DNA from: Allium sativum
Taxonomy: Eukaryota > Streptophyta > Magnoliopsida > Asparagales > Amaryllidaceae
Length of the DNA: 64,000 nucleotides
Direction of reading: 5' to 3'
Assembly: GCA_030737875.1 (NCBI GenBank)
Contig: CM060912.1
Span: 129,155,993 to 129,219,992, forward strand
Shown: one piece after another, positions 46,829 through 58,850 of the stretch
Numbering within the stretch: the stretch's first letter is position 1
Layout of the letters: every line of letters starts with the position of its first letter
The notes under the pieces: model-generated
What the model saw: only the letters and a program-made list of their open reading frames with translations
Databases searched by the model: none
What the model was told of the DNA's origin: nothing
Program-made: the position numbers and the translations under genes

Positions 46829-49199
46829 TCATTCCTTTAGAATATTGTTGTCTTATTTGACACCCTTTGGTAATTTGAAGTGTTGTATATAATGTGTGAG
46901 CCGAACTGAACTTTCTCTTTGGAGTATTCATCTCTTTTCTCAATAGAGATTATTCTACCATTGCTGACAAAGTTGTTCATTTGATCATAAAGATCAAACT
47001 TACTTGAATACCTGTGTTGTAAGCAATATTCATATATGACTAACATGAGAAATTTGTATTTTATTATGTACAATCCATTTAAGATCACAAGTTATGGATC
47101 GTCATGATATCTTTTTTTAATCCAACGACATTTTTTTGACTAAAGAAATATATTTGGATTGTTCATCTAGAAATGCTTTGTGATTATGTACATTTTTCTC
47201 ATGGTTATGGGCTCTTAAAGGTGGAAATGTTGATATTGCTAATCACTTCCATGAACTGGTTCCAGACATGGCGCTTGACTTTCCATTTGAATTAGATAAC
47301 TTTCAGAAGGAGGTAATACTTGACTGATAATTTTTCCATGCCCATTTTTTTGTGATACTAATCGTTTTGTTGAATGCAATTAGTCAACATATCTGGTTAA
47401 CCCTTGAACTCAATTTTTCACAATGTGGTACTGTTAAACAAATACAGGAGTCATGTTGGCTGTAAATACTGTAACATGTGTTATTTTAGGCCGTGTTCTC
47501 TTATGTAGGAGGTGACATACCCATTTTCTCTCTTGATGGCACTTATGCATCATGCAGTTTGTCGGCACCAGTTTTAGCTGTGTTATATTAAATAAATGAA
47601 TAACACATGCATAAATTCTAATTGAGCGGGGTTTCAGATGAAGTTTACCACAATTCAAAATCACATTCCAACTAAACAAATTCATGCTTAGTACTTAATT
47701 AACCAAACAAATTCATGTTTTCTGCATTTTCAATAATTGTCACATTTGCTAATCATATAACTCCAGATTATGAACATATTATGTCTTCTGCATTTACTCA
47801 CTCTATATGTTGAATTATAAACTGATAACTCAAGGCATGCCACTTCAGCATTACAAAACTTCATGTCACAAATGTGATATTGAGAAGTCAATAATGTTTT
47901 TGACCGTAACCAATGTAGTAGGGCATTTCCAGTCATGATATCATGTCCATCTGTTATCGTTGCAAATTAGAAACCAATTACAGTTCACCCCCCTTTGTTC
48001 TCCAGCCAAAACAGAGGTGTCCCTGTCAAATGAACGGTGAGTTCTCATTGTAAACAAAATTCCCCATTTTCTTGTAAATGGCAAATGAATATTTGATTTT
48101 TAGTATCTAACCAGTTCAGTTTAGTTTTTATTTTGATCAACACAGGTTGAAAATGCCACCAGCGACTCCATTGAATCCCAGTTGCCTAAATGGTACATTT
48201 ATAAACTTTACTTTGGTGGTGAAACCAATAATTTAATAGTTCACACCTCTCTTGGTTATTGTGGTTTTCATACTTGGACACGAATTCTAAAAATGTTGCA
48301 GATGATGAACTCATTGATAAGAAAGGTTTGCATGAAAACATATATTAATTTGCTGAAGAAGCAGATATAGTTACTTCCTGCTTGAAGCTAAATATTGAAA
48401 CAGTAAGCACGGTAGCCTCATTTGATTGATTCTATATTTTTTGCAACTCTATACAACTAAAAATGATGACTTTTAGGCTAGCATTATAAACGAGAAGTTC
48501 TTATCTCACATGTGCAAGGATTGCCTGCTCATATTTAACAGTGTTTCGAAGTTATCTTAAATTAGTTTATTTTGAACCTTTATCACCATTTTACGTATTA
48601 CCTAAGGAGAATTTACTGCGATAACTATACCTCATGTCAATTGTGTTTAGATTTTGTTAATCGCTACTGTGTTAGTTAAAATATTCAATTACTATGCACT
48701 TGTGAAATGGTGGTGTGTCTTACATTATCTATGGATGGCCAAAAAAGCAGTTGAAAGGACAATATATTTGTATATGAGGTCTATCACTTGTTATCAGAGC
48801 ATGACTTGTGTATTAGATTTGTTGAAGTGGAGTATTTGATGTATTGAAACCCGATGCTGGTATTTGATGGTAATGTTGAATGGTGACTACGTTGGTAATG
48901 CATTAGTACCCTTTCTTATATTTTAGATGATACAGACCATTCATGATTGAATATTTGTGTATTAGATGCTTTCATGTTAAATGGTGACTGCAATGGAGTA
49001 TTTGTGCATTAGATGCTTCCATTCCAAAAGGTAGTTGTTTATATAATCATTTTCATGTATTTTTTTTGCTTGTGTTTGTATGTGTGAGTCTGCGTATGAG
49101 TGAATCGAGTGACAATGTAGTGAGGAATGTATGTATATGAATGATTGTGTAATATACGAGTGAATGTACAATAGTGGAATCAAAAAATTTGTACCATTT
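46829..49199 (+). other. right arm of CACTA 2, captured gene parts
   Basis: About 2.4 kb of intron-like AT-rich DNA with short coding-like islands: the helicase exon at 47208, VENATSDSIESQLPKW at about 48147-48194, and ADDELIDKKGLHEN at 48301-48343 next to an acceptor-like TTGCAG. The last two are unassigned and may come from other genes. Confidence 0.45.
47208..47312 (+). pseudogene. captured exon of a SKI2-like DExH RNA helicase
   Basis: One open frame reads [20 protein letters not shown] then [15 protein letters not shown] and ends exactly at a splice donor (GTAATA). From memory of the family, plant SKI2 (the helicase of the cytosolic exosome-assisting SKI complex) has an almost identical segment just before its first helicase motif, [22 protein letters not shown], with an exon edge plausible there. 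The ATP-binding motif that should come next is not found in the following sequence, so this is only a fragment. It sits within CACTA 2, so it was captured by or before the transposon. Confidence 0.8.
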
Positions 49200-49448
49200 G
49201 AAATTTTGAAATAAAATATTTATTTGAGTAAAATACTATGTTACAATAATATTTATTATAATATTATGAAATCTTTAATTAATAGCAGTTGAGGTGTAAT
49301 TACTTTTAGTAGTTGTAAAACTAATTTTAACAATCGCTAAAAACAGTTGTAAAAAAGGTTGACTTTATTACAATTGTCAGCTGTACTAGACATATTACAA
49401 CTGTTTTTGGCAGTTATAAAAGGGTATTTTTTTTTGTTGTTGTAGTGA
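49200..49448. mobile_element. right end of another CACTA (family of CACTA 1)
   Basis: Subterminal GTTGTAA/TTACAAC repeats and a terminal GTTGTTGTAGTG at 49448, as in CACTA 1. The following three bases are ATA. No matching left end was found inside CACTA 2, so the left part is deleted or hidden. Confidence 0.65.
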
Positions 49449-49640
49449 TACGTATGGCAACATCTGTACCGATATTGCCATAGGATCGCAAAGGTATTGC
49501 CTTTGACTCTAAGGCAACACGGCAAAAGGCAACCCCAAAAAAGTGTTGCCACAGATCAATTTTTGCCTATAGCAACACTTTTTGACACCTACTGCGTCAC
49601 TTCTTTTGGGTTGCCGTAGGCCATCTATGGCGTAGTGGAT

Positions 49641-50468
49641 TATAAGAAGCGAAACATAAATCCTTGGGTCATGCAACAACCTGAAGTTTTCGACTCTAGT
49701 GAAATGTGACATTGTTTCCAAATTTTCCTTTATCTTTTGCTTGTGGGAGAAGAAAATGAAGAAGAAGGGTTTAATAAAATGTTTGTTGCAATGTGAGGAG
49801 ATGAGAAAAGGAGGTATCATTATAAAACCTTATCATTTGAAGTGTAATTTCTTAGGTAGGTCAACAGAAATGTCACTAATGTTGGATTAAGTATTGGATT
49901 TCTAATTGCTCTTTTGTTAAAAACCTATAACTTTGTTTTTTAACCTTAGTTTAAAAGAAAACTAAAGTTTACTTCTGTTATTGGTTGTCCTAACAGCTTA
50001 ATATTTGTGTCCATTGTAGTAAGTGCTTCTTTACTTTTAACATCTGTAGAAGAAGTCAAATATGGAAAGGTAAGTATCTTTCAATTTTGTTATGTAATTT
50101 TATGATATTGATAAGAGAGTCAAGTATGTTATATAATAATATCTCTATTTTATATAACTATGTGATGTGTGCAATATAAATATATGTATCTGTAATCTCA
50201 TTTGCGTCATAAAGAAACTGAACTTTAACGAAACACCGACAATTTCAACTCAAAAAAATATGATGAAGCATAAAGTTCTAATGTTAATAACAAAAGAGAA
50301 ATGAAAACTCATTTGATAATCTATTTCATAAGTATGTAAATTAGATGCAAAAAAATGAAATGTAAATAGTGGAGCCGATTTCAAACTTTTGACTGAACTT
50401 ATTTATTTCGGAAAACTGTAATCGAACATACTTGCTATGACCGTCTATTAGTAAATACATTTTAAAGG
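49641..50468. other. unassigned stretch
   Basis: About 830 bp right of CACTA 2 and left of the solo LTR. AT-rich, no convincing frame. It may be the continuation of the gypsy C LTR interrupted at 36947. Confidence 0.35.
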
Positions 50469-52170
50469 TACAATGTAACAACTCGAATTCTGACAGACTG
50501 ATTTTTTTTTTAAATCTCAATCTATCGTAATTCGAGTTGGCTTGTCTGGTATCCTGCAGAAAAGACAGAGATAATAATATATCAGAGCTCAGAATACACC
50601 TCACTGCGGAATAGATAAAATATAATATAATCAAATATAGCCTTACCAAAGTAACGATACTGCCTAACCAGTCTCCAATGCTACCATATCTCTGCCAGGA
50701 ACCTAACATGCGAGTACGTTATGAGGAGAGGGTCAGAACACAACGTTCTGGTGACCAGATAAATATACATTCTGAAATAACCCTACATATACCGTTCAAT
50801 TATGTTTTCTTATTTATTAGGTTGTTTGGGTTAACAGCACTCAAGGATCCATACTCACGTCGTACCCATCTACTTCCCAGTAGAATAATCTAATATAGTA
50901 TATATATAATTGCCCCAATATATTAAGGAACTTCCCATAGTACCTAGCTCACACGGTCTCTGTTGTCACTCCACTGAAGCATACACAAACTCTCATCCTG
51001 CGCCGAATGTTGTACAAACATCAAATTACTATGTCACATTATCGTACATAACTGCCATTGTTATGCCACGTAAGCATATTGACTTTATGTCCAAACTAAA
51101 ATTTAATAAGTTTCCTTTTCATATATCATAACTTATGTCATAACTCCCACTTGTCCCTAGGACAAGCCTGCCTATTATATTACATGTTTATTCTCATAAT
51201 TAATTATAATAAGTTATATTCCCCGTTTATTACATTTTCCTCGATTCTTTAACATTAACCAAACTTTTACTATTGTAATATCTCTTTCTTTACCATCTTG
51301 TATATTTTCACACTTACCATTTGTTTATTGCATGTTGTATACATATATTTTTATATACGTTTATGCACCAGACCTCTCACATTAAGTTGACTACTTGTGG
51401 ATGTTGGATTTGCCGGGAGATCCGGGCAGGCTTCTACCACAAGTTGTATTTTATCTCGTGTCTTAGTGTTGTTATCTACTATTTTCCAATCGTAATAAAT
51501 TTTCCAATATTAATTAGGCATATCTATTTTTTTCTTTTATTCCCAATTTCACTGTAATTTGATTTACAACATCCAATTTGTCATTAATAACATTCTCAGT
51601 AGCATATTCACTTTTATTGTAAATTTCACAATTTCAATATTACAGTGATTTAAAATCCAATTAACAGATTCATGGAATAAATCTATACAACAATAATATT
51701 CTTAGTATAATTGAAAATAAATTATACCACAATTACCATAATTTACAGTTATTTAACATATTAAGAACGACGAAGAATGTAAACGGTAAATATACCATTA
51801 TTTAAAAAAGTATAATTTGAATTCACTCACTTGACAACTTTTCAATCCTTGAATCTGATCCAGATCTGTTATTCTATGGCTTTCCGAACTGAATCTATTA
51901 TTAAAACAACCACGGGTTTACAAATCTAATGCTAAAAAAGAGGGAAGGGAAGAGAGAAACATAAATTAATTAGATTCAAGAATTACCTCATCTAAATCAG
52001 AATTCTGAACACTTATGTTGTAGACATATATTCTTTACCTCCAAATCTTAAATCAGGATTTCCTAAAACAAATATTTTAATTTATGAAAAGGTTTGGAGA
52101 TAAAAGAGAACGGCGGAGCCTAAGCAGCGTCTCAGAAAATATGAGTTCAAAGTTAAGCCCTGCTAGTCTG

Positions 52171-52178
52171 TTTATAGG
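52171..52178 (-). promoter_or_regulatory. TATA box of the solo LTR
   Basis: CTATAAAC on the minus strand about 95 bp past the GTCGAC array, mirroring the layout in gypsy B. Confidence 0.5.
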
Positions 52179-52273
52179 TGTACGAGAAAGTCTGATCCAT
52201 CGGATTTAACTAAACAAAATATGAACCGTGTATATCATAAAACCACATCACATAGAAAACAGATCTTGACCGT

Positions 52274-52388
52274 CCGGGTCGACCCCTGTGTCGACCCACC
52301 TCAAAGGTGGGTCAACCCCTGGGTGGATACGTGGGTCGACCCCTGGGTGGATACGCGGGTCGACCCAGGCCCTATGTGGGTTGACCCA
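52274..52388. repeat. GTCGAC array in the solo LTR
   Basis: Four GTCGAC hexamers, mostly as GGGTCGACCC, plus GTCAAC and TTGACC variants; two units share CCCCTGGGTGGATACG. GC-rich against an AT-rich background. Confidence 0.8.
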
Positions 52389-52737
52389 TCATGAGTCCAG
52401 ATGGAATTTCTACATCGGTATATTTTCTAATTTTAACGTTAATTAATAATGTTGATTACTTGCTTAATATAATTCTCCTGACTTATAATACTCCAATTAT
52501 AAACTATGTTTATGTTTGAATTTCAAATCTACATGTATATATACATACAATCTCCTTATAATTTAATTCATTTATAACTTATGCATACGCGCTCTTTTTT
52601 GGACATGTCATATATCAAAACGAATCAGAAAATTGCTACGAATACAATGGTATATGTTTCGGGACCTAATTCTAAAATTATAAATTAGCAATATTTTCAT
52701 ATTATTAAAAATGTAAAATACAGGGTGTTACATACAG

Positions 52738-53259
52738 TTCAAAAATTGAATAACTTTTAATACTATGCATTTATTCAAGATATCTTTCATTAAACTAAAA
52801 CACAAACTCAGTAAAAATTTGAAACTTTAATGGAACATGATAACAATCGAAACGATCAAGGAAATCATACATTGGAACAGAAATGAGGAATAATAGCCGA
52901 TTATTATTCATCTAGGTAAAATAAATAATTTATTTGAAATTAGAAAATCCGTTGTGTAACGGTGGTTAGCCCTCTCCATGCTTGGCAAATAAACTCCGCG
53001 CCTCCCATATCCCTTTCTCCTTCTATTCCAGCTCTGCCCTCTTCTCTTCCAGATCCTCCTGAACCACTAGACCCATCTCCATTAGCGCGACTACCCTCCT
53101 CCACAATTAACGAAGATAGATTTTAATTGGTTTCCCCTGCGTCGCAAATCCTTTTCATCCCCATCCTACAACAATCAAACTAGGTTTTCTACATCGAATC
53201 AATTGAAGCCGACTTCACTGAAATTCTCTAAATTAGCGTGGCCCCCTCTGGTTCAGCCA
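52738..53259 (+). other. flank and possible LINE leader
   Basis: AT-rich to about 52940, then a pyrimidine-rich stretch (CTCTTCTCTTCCAGATCCTC) that may be the 5' leader of the LINE fragment following. No coding frame seen. Confidence 0.4.
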
Positions 53260-54840
53260 GCTGTTGCTGCAGGGTTGCATGCAGGCTCTTGCTCTAATCT
53301 CCAGCAGAACAGGGATTGTCTGTCTAGCGTTCCTTAACATCAGACGTCGTTGCTTCATTTGCCAACACTTGCACCATCTACTGTTAGATTTTCTACTGAT
53401 AAAAGAAATGCAACTCCCAATTTTATTCGAGCATGGAGTGAGGTAGTTGCGAATAATCAGGTTCCAATTTCAACTCCTCTTAAGTTTTACCGACCTACTG
53501 AATATCAAAATTCACATTGTGCTAAAATTTATCCTGATATTGTTCAAAAAGGAAGAGAACAATGAAAGAATGTTAGAGTTATATATGTCATGGTTCTCGG
53601 CCTCATTTCCCTTTTTTAAGTCATATATTCACCAAGTGTTGAAGCCAATAGGAGAAATTTTCATTTATTCTAAAGGAGATGGTTTTTATATTAAGTTTGA
53701 TAAAAAAAGAAGACTGTGAAGGATTCTAGAAGGTTATCCTTATTTCTATAATAGTAAACTAATGATGTTGAAGCATTGGACAATGAGTGTAAAACTTAAT
53801 AAACTTTTTTTTGCGTACTATTCCTATATGGGTCTGTTACATGGCCTGCCTCTCGAATACTGGACGAAAGATGAATTAAGTCAGACTGCATCTGTTATTG
53901 TAAATCCTCTTAAACTAGAAAAGCTTGCAGAAGGAATTAGGAAAATTGTAGTTGCAATAGTGCTTGTTGAAGTTTGTAGCTCGTTCACGTTTCCCAAGCA
54001 TATTCCTATTTTGTCAGAAAACGATCTGTTAGAAATGCAAGATGTAGGTATTAGTGGCGTCCTCCTGTGTGCTTGAATTGTAATAGTTTTGGTCACCTAG
54101 ATAACGTATGCCAGTATACTAAGGTTTGGGTACCCAAGCAGTTGAATTCTCATTCTTGCCCTACAAAGTCAATGGATATTGATCCTGGGTTATAGGCTCC
54201 TGCTGGTCCTTCATCACAAGTTCATAACTACACTAACTGGAGTTTGAATCAAAATCATAAAGAGCAGGCAGTAGATGTCTCTTCCTTAGAAAATGAGGTC
54301 ATGGATCATTAGTGTTCTATTGGAAAATCATCATTCCATGAATACATAGGGAGAAGCAGGTGCAGATGCCTACATTACGTGATTGTAGGTATTCACAGGC
54401 TCCTGATGATGTTCATTTTATGGCCATCGATGGTGATGACATGGGGAGCCCTACTGCAACCAAATTAGATAATAAATCATCAAATCAAGTGACACATTGA
54501 TCTAAAGCAATGCACAAGGTACGGTTCGACGAAGAGCCTTTTGAGTTTCGGGGGCGCTTCTGGTTCAGGAGTAATTGAAAATCCTGCTTGGAATTCATTG
54601 ATCACTAAAATAAAGGACAGGAAAAGGAAGAAGATCAAAAAGTTTAAGAAATTGGTGTCGTTATCTTTTCAGGGAGCTTCCTTGGGAACCCAGTGTAATT
54701 TCGATGTCAAAAAAGGAATTTTTGCTTACTATTCTGTGGGTCTTCTACTAGTCATATTTAGACAAAAATGTGCCTTTGTGTTTTACACTTTAGGTTCGAC
54801 AGTTTATTTTTCAGGAGAGTGCTGCATCACTTGATTTGAA
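53260..54840 (+). pseudogene. LINE-L1 ORF1-like protein remnant
   Basis: Plus-strand remains of the nucleic-acid-binding protein of plant L1-type LINEs. In successive frames: FIRAWSEVVANNQVPIST (53410), then GDGFYIKFDKKRRL (53680), then HGLPLEYWTKDELSQTASVI with FPKHI near 53840-54010, the DUF4283-type domain, followed by a zinc knuckle CLNCNSFGHLDNVC at 54070-54112 and KVWVPK. The C-terminal part near 54590-54650 is lysine-rich (KDRKRKKIKKFKK). At least four frame breaks. No endonuclease domain follows on this strand; the opposed ORF2 fragment begins beyond the TA repeat. Confidence 0.8.
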
Positions 54841-54858
54841 GTTGTTTGACGAAGGATG

Positions 54859-54879
54859 TAACACACACACTCTCTCTCT

Positions 54880-54948
<69 letters not shown>
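54859..54948. repeat. (AC)(TC)(TA)n microsatellite
   Basis: Short AC and TC runs followed by about 33 TA dinucleotides, exactly between the two opposed LINE fragments. Confidence 0.95.
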
Positions 54949-54949
<1 letters not shown>

Positions 54950-55641
54950 AAATTTGGTACACTTTATTACTAAATACCAATCATATACGTCATTTGTATG
55001 ACTCATCAAAACCTTGTAACCCTCTAATCTAAATGGGTGCCTTACGAGGGAAAACAATACATATAAACAATGCATATTAACAGTACATAATCGAAAATGA
55101 AAATTCAGTGCAATCTGTTAATGAAACAAAAAATATATGGAAACAAAGGTCCAATTCAGCCCAAACAAATTAAAAACCCGTTCTCCACTGACATCATCTT
55201 CCATTAGATGAGGATCTAACAAGCATTGTTAAGCCCAATTCCCCATCTATTCAGAAGTGCAATAGTGATCGGTGTTCTTTCTATTGATCTTTGATTACCA
55301 GTCATCAGGTATTTCACTTCGTTTTGAATATTTTTGGATTTTGAAATCACGGAGGTGCTTTAAATATGAAAAAATACGTTGATTTTGTTCTCTCCATAGG
55401 TGGTAAATAGTAGTCGTAAATGTAATGAATGCTAGATTCTGAATATGGTCTTTTTGTTTAAATCTAGAAAATAAAAATTGAGCTTCTTACAATGATCCAG
55501 TCACATTTATTGAAATGTCTATGTTACTCTTTTGAATAAACCAGACACAGGATGAATATTCACATGGAAAAATAAATGTTAAGATGATTCAACAACTTTA
55601 TTGCATAAACAGCATACAGTTGTAACACCGAATATAGAAAG
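54950..55641 (-). pseudogene. LINE-L1 ORF2 C-terminal end
   Basis: On the minus strand, starting at the CACTA 4 insertion, the frame reads YAIKLLNHLNIYFSM with a preceding CCLCNK-like piece in the next frame; this corresponds to the second half of the RT-associated zinc-binding domain (pattern C-x2-C then H-LFF-C), followed by a tail resembling the usual tryptophan/arginine-rich LINE end in decayed form (55440-55380). It continues the protein interrupted at 57673. Heavily broken. Confidence 0.6.
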
Positions 55642-55644
55642 CCT

Positions 55645-57672
55645 CACTGCTAGAAATACAATACATACCAACAGAGGGGGGCAACGGCTGCCAACGCCAA
55701 GTGGGCAATGACTTCCAACGACATGTACTTTCTAGATTTTTTTTTAATGAAATAAAAATATATCCGTTAGTAGCTGTTGCCCTCCGTTAGTTATAAAGTC
55801 GTTGGCGGCCATTGCCCCCCGTTGCTAAGTCGCAAAGAAATTGGTAGAACATCTTCTTCTTCCTCGTTTCGATTTTTCTTCAGATCCCTTCCCCAAACCC
55901 GCCTCCCTTCTCTGATTTCGCCTTCCACCGCCTTATTCGCCGCCCCTTGCCTCTCCTATACTTGGAAGCCTCCATATCCTCTTCTCTAACTCCAATTCTC
56001 CTCCTATCAAGGTATAAACCCTAATTTATTTTATATTTACATTTGATGATTTAGGGTTAGTTTGTTAGATTACATGTTTGTATTGCCTTTTTGTATCTAT
56101 AATGTAGTTTATTGAGGTCTAATTCTTGTTATAAATCTATGTATTATTAGGTCATGTAGTTTGTATCACAATTGAATTATATGCATGTTGGTTGGAAATA
56201 TAAGCGATTTTAGGTTTGTTAAAGGACATTTAGTGGGATCTAGCATAACTAAGTTTATGTTTTCTAGAAATTTATCGAAAATGATATTTAATTTTATAAC
56301 GTACAGTTAGTTTGATTGAGTTTTGAAAATGTGCGTATATATGATAAACTCTGTATACGTACAGTTGGAGATTGAAATTAAGTCGTTCAAGGCTTATTTA
56401 GTTTAAAATTTGCTGCTTCACGTAGACGATTGATATTAAGAGCATTAATCGTAATATATTATATTTAAAAACCCTTAGAGTGTTTTTGGGCTCCGTCTGA
56501 TAAGTATTGTATATGATCGTTATGTGGATATTCATTATGTTAACATAACGGACATCTATATTCATCGTATAAAATATTTATTGGATTTGTTCTTGTATTA
56601 GACTAGTTACGAACAAAATAGCGAAATTAAATCTCGTACAACATTTCATTTTAAATGCTTCTCAAAATTTCGAAAACACTTCTTTTTTGTTCCTTGTGTA
56701 CACGCAATTGTGTACTATTCAAGGAACTAAAGCGAAGTATTGCCGAAATTTTGTTGAATCATTTAAATTAAAAAGATTTAAGCGATTTAATTACGTCACT
56801 GTATTTGTAATGGGAGGTAGGATGACCTGTCAGCAAAGTGTAAATGATCAACTAATAATACATTCACCAATAAAATTGTTTTAATAAAATGTCAATGCAA
56901 ACTTTATCTTACTTTTTAATTACCTACTTAAGATAAATGGATAATTATTTCACTGATTGGAGCTGAATGTACAAACAAAGGAAATTGAAGGCTCAATAAG
57001 TGAACAATTATTAATGGTGTTGGCGTGTTTATTGATTTCGCTTTAAGTAATAACGGAAACGACGAACGAGTCCGTTGTCCATATAGTACATGCAAATTGT
57101 AAAAGCAACTGATACCACAAATGGTTAGAGTTCATTTACATCAGTACGATCTTGTGCTGAACTATTTGGTTTAGGATCGTCATGGAGAACAGTTAGCATC
57201 TACTTCTATACAGGTTGAGAAGGTAGTGAATAATGAAATTGCTATGACGAAACTAGTAGAACATTTGGTTGAAATTTTGGCATCTGTTCCATAATTTAGT
57301 AACCAAATATTACAGCAAAAAAAATCAATAATTTATTAAATGTCGTAAAAAAAAACCTTTGGGAAGGTTGTACAAGCGGAACCCAATTATCAGTAACTAC
57401 TAAATACATTGCGATAAAATCTAAATACAACCTCACAGAAGCAGGATTTAAAACTGTTGTACAAGCTGCGAAGCGGCATATGCCTCGCAATAATTTAATG
57501 TGCGAAACAGCTATCTGATCAACAACTAAATCCATGTGTCCAAATTGAACGTTGGAGGCTGTTGAAAATTAGCCGTTGCCAGCGTTGGAGGCCGTTTGTA
57601 ACCGTTGAACTGTACTCCAATGGAATTTCCAACGGCCCCTAACCGTTGGAAACTACCATTATTCTTGTAGTG
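55645..57672. mobile_element. CACTA transposon 4 inside the LINE
   Basis: 2028 bp. Left end CACTGCTAGAAATACAATAC, right end read inverted CACTACAAGAATAATGGTAG; 11 of the first 14 bases match. Flanking triplets are CCT and TCT, an imperfect TSD. Subterminal CAACGG/CCGTTGG repeats at both ends (55680-55820, 57545-57655). It has a gene-like leader (55840-56010) ending at an AAG/GTATAAACC donor-like site, then intron-like AT-rich DNA. No transposase. Confidence 0.85.
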
Positions 57673-58525
57673 TCTATCCTTGGTATTCAGCCTTTGAATT
57701 ATAGCCATGTAGGAGATATATGCCAATTTCCTAGAGTTAGCAGCATGCCAAATAACTTTGAAGCATTGTCGAGCATCATTCTTCATTCTAACTTTATCCC
57801 ATGCCTTGTACAATGTAAGTTCACCTCCTTGGCACCATTCATAATAGTCATGTCTAGTCGCAGGTTGAATGGAAACTTGATCAATATACTGTAGAGCCTC
57901 TCGAGTTGCAACATGTAAGTTTGGTTTTTGTCCACCCTGAGAAATAATATCGAATACCAACTCATTTGGTCTTCCGATAATTGGAATCCTATGAATCCCA
58001 ATTAAATGAACAAAACATTTGCTATTTATCCAAGGGTTGAACCATAGAGATGTGATTGCACCGTTGGCAATTATTTTATTCAAGAGTTGTTCTTGATGCG
58101 TTCGAAGACGAAGCATAGATTTCCATGTCAAAGAAGAGTTATTATCAATACTTAAGCTCCAAAAATTGGAATGATAACAATATTTTCTAACCATCCACTT
58201 ACACCATAGAGTATTTTTAGTTAAGAAATGCCGAATCAGTTTGACACATGCAGCCTTTTTTAAGTCTAAAAATAATCCTAACCTAATCCCTCCCTCTTTT
58301 TTTAGTGCGAATAACTTTTTCCAACTAACTTTATGCTTCGATCCTCCCCACAAAAATCAACGCGCATCGATTCCAACTTGTCAAGGATATACTCAGGTAG
58401 TTGATACACGAATAACTAGTATAGAACTTTGGGGGTAATCACAGTTTGAATTAGCTCAGCTCTTCCTGCAAAGCTAAGAAATTTAGTGTCCGAGGCTTGA
58501 ATTTTAGTCTGAATCTTTTGCAACA
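57673..58525 (-). pseudogene. LINE-L1 ORF2, RT C-terminus and zinc-binding region
   Basis: Minus-strand fragment of plant LINE ORF2. At 58525-58360 it reads [15 protein letters not shown] and LPEYILDKLESMRVDF with one stop; from 58353 a 227-codon stretch starts MWGGSKHKVSWKKLFALKKE, then LIRHFLTKNTLWCKWMVRKY, and ends with IWHAANSRKLAYISYMAIIQ and RLNTKDR, the start of the RT zinc-binding domain. The frame then runs on for 48 codons into CACTA 4, giving a chimeric end. The catalytic RT core is absent: the fragment stops at the (TA)n tract at 58668. Confidence 0.85.
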
Positions 58526-58527
58526 AT

Positions 58528-58584
58528 TATATACATATATATACATATATACATATATACATACATATATATATACATATACAT

Positions 58585-58668
<84 letters not shown>
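58528..58668. repeat. (ATAC)n(TA)n microsatellite
   Basis: About 140 bp of ATAC and TA repeats replacing the upstream part of the LINE. Confidence 0.95.
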
Positions 58669-58670
<2 letters not shown>

Positions 58671-58736
58671 AACAGGTAAATAGGCACAAGGAAGAAGTTG
58701 TGAAAATAATAGTACGATAACAAGTTTGATTTTTAG

Positions 58737-58815
58737 AATTAAGGAATGTTTTAGTGTAAATAGAAAATGATAGTTACAACTATCATTCCCTGATTTACAC
58801 TAAAAAGTGTAATTC
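58737..58815. repeat. foldback hairpin (miniature element or small-RNA-like)
   Basis: Perfect 13-bp arms TTTTAGTGTAAAT (58749) and its mirror (ending 58805), an internal mismatch of four to five bases, then 10-bp arms AATGATAGTT around a 2-base loop. Outer GAATT/AATTC pairs extend it. TSD not identified. Confidence 0.75.
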
Positions 58816-58850
58816 AATTTAAAAGGCAAATTTTTTGTCCTTGAAACTAA

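Larger units (their letters stand above)
36951..49637. mobile_element. CACTA transposon 2 with TSD GAT
   Basis: Left end CAATACGCCATAGATGACCT (36951) and right end, read inverted, CACTACGCCATAGATGGCCT (49637): 18 of 20 bases match, with the canonical CACTA start mutated to CAATA on the left. The 3-bp TSD GAT is perfect (36948-36950, 49638-49640). Subterminal GTTGCC/GGCAAC words occur at both ends. It contains a solo LTR (37959-46823), a fragment of another CACTA family at its right (49200-49448), and gene-like cargo including a helicase exon. Net own length is below 3.9 kb; no transposase seen. Confidence 0.9.
50474..52732 (-). mobile_element. gypsy-type solo LTR (2259 bp)
   Basis: Starts TGTAACAACTCGAATTC and ends CAGGGTGTTACA on the plus strand. 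The flanks are TACAA (50469-50473) and TACAG (52733-52737), a TSD with one change. Minus orientation is inferred because its right edge, read inverted (TGTAACACCCTG), resembles gypsy B's LTR start, and a GTCGAC array and TATA box follow in that order. No internal sequence remains. Confidence 0.8.

Noticed and set aside
58451..58723. Tyrosine/isoleucine repeat frames on both strands
   Set aside because: Translations of the (ATAC)(TA) microsatellite.
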